Shown here piece by piece: positions 61,926-64,000 of a stretch of 64,000 nt of DNA. The stretch spans positions 1-64,000 of the forward strand of contig NZ_RJVJ01000002.1 of the NCBI RefSeq assembly GCF_003751605.1, written 5' to 3'. The position numbers and the translations under genes were made by a program. Below the pieces are notes generated by a model. The model was not told where the DNA came from, made no database searches, and saw only the letters and a program-made list of their open reading frames with translations. The number at the start of each line of letters is the position of its first letter. Positions within the stretch are counted from its first letter, which is position 1. The DNA is from Kitasatospora cineracea. Its GTDB lineage: Bacteria; Actinomycetota; Actinomycetes; Streptomycetales; Streptomycetaceae.

Positions 61926-62555
61926 ATGTCCGGTGGTCTGATCGTGGCGATCGTCGTGGTCGCCCTGGTGGTGGTGCTCGGCGCGTTCGCCTTCCACCGC
62001 TACCAGCAGCAGCGTCCCAGCCTGAGCCGCCGGTTCGGGCCCGAGTACGAACGCACCGTGGCCCGGCACGACGGCGACACCGCCGCGGCCGAACGCGAGC
62101 TCGCCCAGCGGGTGGAGCGGCACCGGGAACTGACCCTCACGCCGCTGAGCGCGGCCGAACGGGCCCGGGCCGAGGAGCAGTGGGCGCAGGTGAAGGCGCG
62201 CTTCGTCGACGATCCCCGGCAGGCGCTGGCCAACGCGGAGGCCCTGCTGGCCCGGGTGGCCCGCGACCGCGGCTACCCCGACTCGGACGTGGACGCGCAG
62301 ATCGACACCATCTCGGTCGACCACGGCGAGCACGTCGAGTCCTACCGGACGCTGCGCGCGCTCTCCCGGCCGGACGCCACCGGGCGGCCCTCGGCCACCG
62401 AGGAGCAGCGCGCGGCCCTGCTCCGGGCCCGGGAGCTGTTCACCGCGCTGGTCGGTGCCGGAGGCGAGTCGGAGCGCGTCCCCGCCCGCGGCACGGCGAA
62501 GACCGCGACGCCGCCCGCCCGGCGGGTGCCGGCCCAGCACGAGCGCCACGCCTGA
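61926..62555 (+). CDS. Membrane-anchored hypothetical protein
   Basis: The 209-aa protein has one N-terminal membrane helix (LIVAIVVVALVVVLGAFAF, residues 5-23) and a helical, charged domain (FGPEYERTVARHDGD, then AERELAQRVERHRELTLTPL). It resembles a family common in Streptomyces with no assigned function. The ATG at 61926 is preceded by AGGAGG at 6 nt. It forms a pair with the next gene. Confidence 0.78.
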   Translation: MSGGLIVAIVVVALVVVLGAFAFHRYQQQRPSLSRRFGPEYERTVARHDGDTAAAERELAQRVERHRELTLTPLSAAERARAEEQWAQVKARFVDDPRQALANAEALLARVARDRGYPDSDVDAQIDTISVDHGEHVESYRTLRALSRPDATGRPSATEEQRAALLRARELFTALVGAGGESERVPARGTAKTATPPARRVPAQHERHA

Positions 62556-62613
62556 GCCCCGACCGGGCTCCCGCCGTTCCGCCACCGCCCCACCGTTCCC
62601 CGAGGAGGACAGC

Positions 62614-63261
62614 ATGACCACCGAGAACCCCAGCACCGACCGCGCCAACGGCACCGGCACCGGTTCCGGCGCCGCCCGCGGCCGCTTCGTCTCCGTTCCC
62701 GGCACCGGCACCGACACCGACACCACGCGGGGCCTCGACCCGGCGCCCGGCACCGCTCCCGACCCCCGCCCCGACCGCGCGGGCACCGATCCCCGCACCG
62801 ACCGCACCGAGCGCGCGGGCACCGACCGCACCGACCGCACGAGCACCGACCGCAGCGACCGCACGGGCATCGAGCGCGCGGGCGGCACCGCGCACCCCGC
62901 CGACCTGACGAAGGCCGCCGAGCCCGCCCGTCCGCGCTCCACCGCCGGGAACCCGGCCGCGGCGAACGAGACCGACCTGCTCCTGCCGCCGGAACTCGCC
63001 TCCCGGCTGACCGGTCGGCTCGACCGCGCCGTGGGCAGCTTCGTGGACGACCCGGACCTGGCCGTGCAGGAGGCGGACGAGGCCCTGGACGAGACGGTGC
63101 GGGTGCTGACCGACCGCCTGCAGGAACGCCGCACGGAGCTGCGCGACGCCTGGCGGACCGACGGCGACCGGGACACCGCGGACGCCGCCTCCCGCACCGA
63201 GGACCTGCGCCTCTCCCTGCGCGCCTACCGCGACCTGCTGCACCACCTGCTCGCGGCCTGA
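62614..63261 (+). CDS. Hypothetical protein with low-complexity N-terminal half
   Basis: The 215-aa product has a disordered first half rich in Thr, Asp, Arg and Gly (repeats of TDRT and GTD). A helical C-terminal half (about residues 120-215) contains LASRLTGRLDRAVGSFVDDP and LRAYRDLLHHLLAA, which looks similar in style to the charged domain of the upstream protein. GAGGAGG lies upstream of ATG 62614. A very strong terminator follows the stop. Confidence 0.75.
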   Translation: MTTENPSTDRANGTGTGSGAARGRFVSVPGTGTDTDTTRGLDPAPGTAPDPRPDRAGTDPRTDRTERAGTDRTDRTSTDRSDRTGIERAGGTAHPADLTKAAEPARPRSTAGNPAAANETDLLLPPELASRLTGRLDRAVGSFVDDPDLAVQEADEALDETVRVLTDRLQERRTELRDAWRTDGDRDTADAASRTEDLRLSLRAYRDLLHHLLAA

Positions 63262-63285
63262 CCGGTCCGGTCCGGCCCGGCCCCG

Positions 63286-63342
63286 CCGACGCCGAAGGGC
63301 CCGGAAGCTCCTCTACGGAGCTTCCGGGCCCTTCGGCGTCGG
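63286..63342 (+). terminator. Very strong terminator hairpin
   Basis: A perfect 26-bp stem (63286-63311 with 63317-63342) has a 5-nt loop TCTAC. It contains GACGCCGAAGGGCCCGG on the left arm. It ends the 61926-63261 operon and probably also serves the convergent monooxygenase gene. Confidence 0.92.
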
Positions 63343-63420
63343 ATCGGCCCCCCGTTCCCGTGCCCCGACCGGGGCCGCCGCCCCTGGGCCGGCAGTTCGG
63401 CGCGGCGCGGTCAGCGCGGG

Positions 63421-63574
63421 GCGAAGAGGCGGCGCAGGGCGGTGGTCAGGGGAGCCGGGGCGGGGGTGGGTAGGCGCGCGGCGAGGTGGGTGTCGGGGCG
63501 AAGAGGCGGCGCAGGGCGGTGGTCAGGGGAGCCGGGGCGGGGGTGGGTAGGCGCGCGGCGAGGTGGGTGTCGGG
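63421..63574. repeat. 77-bp tandem duplication in the monooxygenase 3' end
   Basis: The 77 bp starting GCGAAGAGGCGGCGCAGGGC at 63421 recur at 63498. Because 77 is not a multiple of three, the second copy puts the reading frame out of phase with the original stop at 63411-63413. Confidence 0.9.
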
Positions 63575-64000
63575 GCGGACCAGGAGGGCCTCGCCGTCCC
63601 GGGGGGCGTAGGCCCGGCGGAAGGTGCCGCGGGGGTCGCCGAGCCAGGGCGCCCGCAGGTCGTCGGGGCGGGCGGCCGCGTCGGCGGCGAGGACCACGTG
63701 CACGTCGAGCCGGTCGTGGGCGGCGGCGCGGGCCGCGTCGGCGGCGGCGTTCAGGTCGGCGGCCCGGGTGCGGGGGCCGGCGTGCAGGAGCAGCACCGGT
63801 CGGGGCCCGTGCAGCAGTTCGTGGAGGCGGGCGGGGTAGCCGGTGAGGGGGCGTTGCAGACCGGTGCAGTCGGGGGCCCGGCCGCCGTCGCAGGAGGGGT
63901 CGGTGACGGGGCTGTCGGGGTAGGCGATCAGGAGCTGGGCCTCGCGCAGCAGGTTCGCGGTGAGGTCGCCGGGGGTCGAGCGGGCGTGCCGGACGGTGCG
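63446..64000 (-). CDS. FAD-dependent aromatic monooxygenase, C-terminal part
   Basis: The gene runs off the right edge. The visible part is the end of the FAD domain and the thioredoxin-like C-terminal domain of class A aromatic hydroxylases (PgaE/RdmE type): AYPDSPVTDP, GGRAPDCTGLQRPL, PVLLLHAGPR and ALLVRPDTHLAARLP. The family usually ends shortly after the LVRPD..AxR step. Here the 77-bp duplication extends the tail out of frame, ending in LFAPTPTSPRAYPPPPRLP at 63446. Without it the protein would end LFAPR. The catalytic N-terminal part lies outside the window. Confidence 0.82.
   Translation of the reverse strand, partial: RTVRHARSTPGDLTANLLREAQLLIAYPDSPVTDPSCDGGRAPDCTGLQRPLTGYPARLHELLHGPRPVLLLHAGPRTRAADLNAAADAARAAAHDRLDVHVVLAADAAARPDDLRAPWLGDPRGTFRRAYAPRDGEALLVRPDTHLAARLPTPAPAPLTTALRRLFAPTPTSPRAYPPPPRLP

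Overview
The window comes from a very GC-rich actinomycete of the Streptomyces/Kitasatospora type. The evidence is the GC-rich third codon positions, GTG and TTG starts, many ATGA/GTGA gene overlaps, a full-length AfsR-type SARP regulator with a TTA codon, XRE-TPR regulators, LuxR/TetR/LacI regulators and secreted GH30 glycosidases. I found no tRNA, rRNA or CRISPR array.

Region 1 (1 to about 17,985) is the right part of an integrative, probably conjugative element. It holds the tail of a frameshifted WD40 protein, a MobF (TrwC/TraA-type) relaxase-helicase, a degenerate calcineurin-like phosphoesterase homologue, and two back-to-back gene groups rich in nucleotide-handling folds. The leftward group is XRE-TPR regulator, flavoprotein and two Nudix proteins. 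The rightward group is nucleoside diphosphate kinase, small unknown protein, CYTH protein, HD protein, a 460-aa unknown, methyltransferase and RsbW-like ATPase. A large serine integrase lies at the right edge, about 55 bp from the broken 3' part of a chromosomal 5'-3' exonuclease gene. The element therefore appears to have integrated into that gene.

Region 2 (18,500 to 22,300) is chromosomal. It has an amidohydrolase and an NAD(P)-binding protein in one operon, a divergent TetR gene with a likely operator pair, and a secreted alpha/beta hydrolase.

Region 3 (22,349 to 54,314) is a biosynthetic gene cluster. Its regulators are a LuxR-type protein and a SARP-NB-ARC-TPR protein. The cluster carries the complete 4-hydroxyphenylglycine route: hydroxymandelate synthase, hydroxymandelate oxidase and an HpgT-type transaminase. 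No modular NRPS is present. Instead there are free-standing parts: two ANL ligases, four carrier-like proteins, two KAS III-like proteins, an unusual KS, a KS/CLF-like fragment, a canonical FabF-type KS, a PPTase, a pyruvate-dehydrogenase-type E1 alpha/beta pair, a PhyH dioxygenase, a PLP decarboxylase, a PLP aminotransferase, a radical SAM enzyme, a frameshifted methyltransferase, a GT1 glycosyltransferase, a GNAT acyltransferase, an esterase and a DrrAB-type exporter. Two DasR-like boxes sit before the main transcription units, suggesting N-acetylglucosamine-responsive control. I do not recognise the product.

Region 4 (54,456 to 64,000) has a secreted Ig-like protein, two secreted GH30 glycosidases with different carbohydrate-binding modules, their likely LacI regulator, two small conserved proteins, a very strong terminator, and the 3' end of a flavin monooxygenase gene whose C-terminus has been rewritten by a 77-bp tandem duplication. 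Two copies of an interspersed palindromic repeat (26,366 and 56,479) lie on either side of the biosynthetic cluster.
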